From Liolophura sinensis (lineage: Eukaryota; Mollusca; Polyplacophora; Chitonida; Chitonidae), in NCBI RefSeq assembly GCF_032854445.1, contig NC_088296.1:14275844-14339843 (forward strand): a DNA stretch of 64,000 nt, read 5' to 3'. The position numbers were made by a program, and so were the translations under genes. Positions 63,590-64,000 of this stretch are shown piece by piece. The notes under the pieces were generated by a model, which was not told where the DNA came from, ran no database searches, and saw only the letters and a list, made by a program, of their open reading frames with translations. The first letter of the stretch is position 1. Each line of letters begins with the position of its first letter.

Positions 63590-64000
63590 ATAAAGACATC
63601 AGACATTTTGATGTGTCCTGTACATTAGGACCTGGTTCTAGCTACTGTAGCATCCTTGTAACAATCGATCATTGTACGCAATGCGCTAAAGCCATCCAGA
63701 TCAAGAATCAAACAGCCAGATTAACGGCTAGAGTATTTTTCGATCATTAAATTGTACATTATGGTTTTCCGGGTCGATTCCACAGCGATCAAGGTAAGAA
63801 TGTCGAGTCGGATGTAATCCCACAATTATTAACGATTGTTGGTGTGGTGAAGACCCGGATGGTTCCTTACCATCCAGAAGGTAATGGTATTTGGGAATGT
63901 TTTAATCAGACTTTGTTAAACGTTCTAGGTACCCCGATAGAAAAGCAAAAGTCTGACTGGAAGCACTATGTTCCGTGTTTTGCACACGCATACAATGCCA
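63590..64000 (+). pseudogene. Ty3/gypsy integrase core, partial
   Basis: Reading in one frame gives VTIDHCTQCAKAIQI (first Asp), a stop after FFDH, then FHSDQGKNVES (second Asp) and MVPYHPEGNGIWECFNQTL (Glu). The DDE triad with the HSDQG and PYHP-x-GNG blocks is typical of Metaviridae integrase. Cut by the window end. Confidence 0.7.

Larger units (their letters stand above)
61295..64000 (+). mobile_element. Degenerate Ty3/gypsy LTR retrotransposon, runs off right end
   Basis: Plus-strand order of gag fragment, non-coding insertion, aspartic protease and integrase core. Reverse transcriptase and RNase H, which should lie between protease and integrase, are absent (only about 120 bases separate them). 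No LTR is visible within the window. Confidence 0.65.

Overview
The window is animal nuclear DNA, most likely from a bivalve or other lophotrochozoan. The signs are a low GC content, long (TA)n tracts, many tRNA-derived SINE copies with the 3' tail common in bivalve SINEs (ending in AATCAAATAAATAAA), small phase-1 EGF exons with GT/AG introns, and several eukaryotic transposon classes. The species assignment is inference.

The left 25.5 kb is a giant inverted repeat. Positions 1-4077 match the reverse complement of 21489-25561 at roughly 95% identity (5 mismatches in about 105 bases that I compared), and the left arm continues beyond the window start. The inner 0.94 kb of each arm (3134-4077 and 21489-22432) looks like the terminal inverted repeat of a Polinton/Maverick: it starts AGTAGTAGAG and carries a CRE and paired E2F-like sites. 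Between the two ends lies a heavily decayed Polinton. Its 3'-half genes sit at 14.5-20.7 kb: integrase, small capsid-associated peptides, a penton-like fragment, major capsid, protease remnant, and a fragment of DNA polymerase B on the opposite strand. About 10 kb of gene-free, SINE-rich DNA (4.2-14.1 kb) precedes them. The outer 3.1 kb of each arm is host DNA and holds a signal-peptide exon. The element therefore separates the 5' ends of two head-to-head, divergently transcribed paralogous receptor genes, one leaving the window to the left and one running right.

The rightward gene (22.9-51.0 kb, + strand) can be followed through twelve exons with a continuous reading frame. It has a signal peptide, a tandemly duplicated three-EGF cassette, a seventh EGF, a Ser/Thr-rich stalk, one transmembrane segment and a 194-residue tail with NPEY, YxxL and ITIM-like tyrosine motifs. 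The layout recalls CED-1/Draper/MEGF10-type engulfment receptors. One EGF exon has lost its AG acceptor, and a 33-bp cassette exon after the transmembrane exon would terminate the protein with almost no tail.

The gene's introns have been colonised. A nearly complete I/Nimbus-like LINE lies antisense at 37.7-44.8 kb, with a gag-like ORF1 (three zinc knuckles), an EN-RT-RNaseH ORF2, and an extra 3' ORF encoding an SGNH/GDSL hydrolase. An apparently intact Tc1 element with perfect 23-bp TIRs lies at 47.76-49.29 kb.

Downstream of 51 kb I see no convincing host gene, only minisatellites, SINEs, a further copy of the receptor intron cassette at about 60.1 kb, a perfect 80-bp palindrome, and a decayed Ty3/gypsy retroelement running off the right end.
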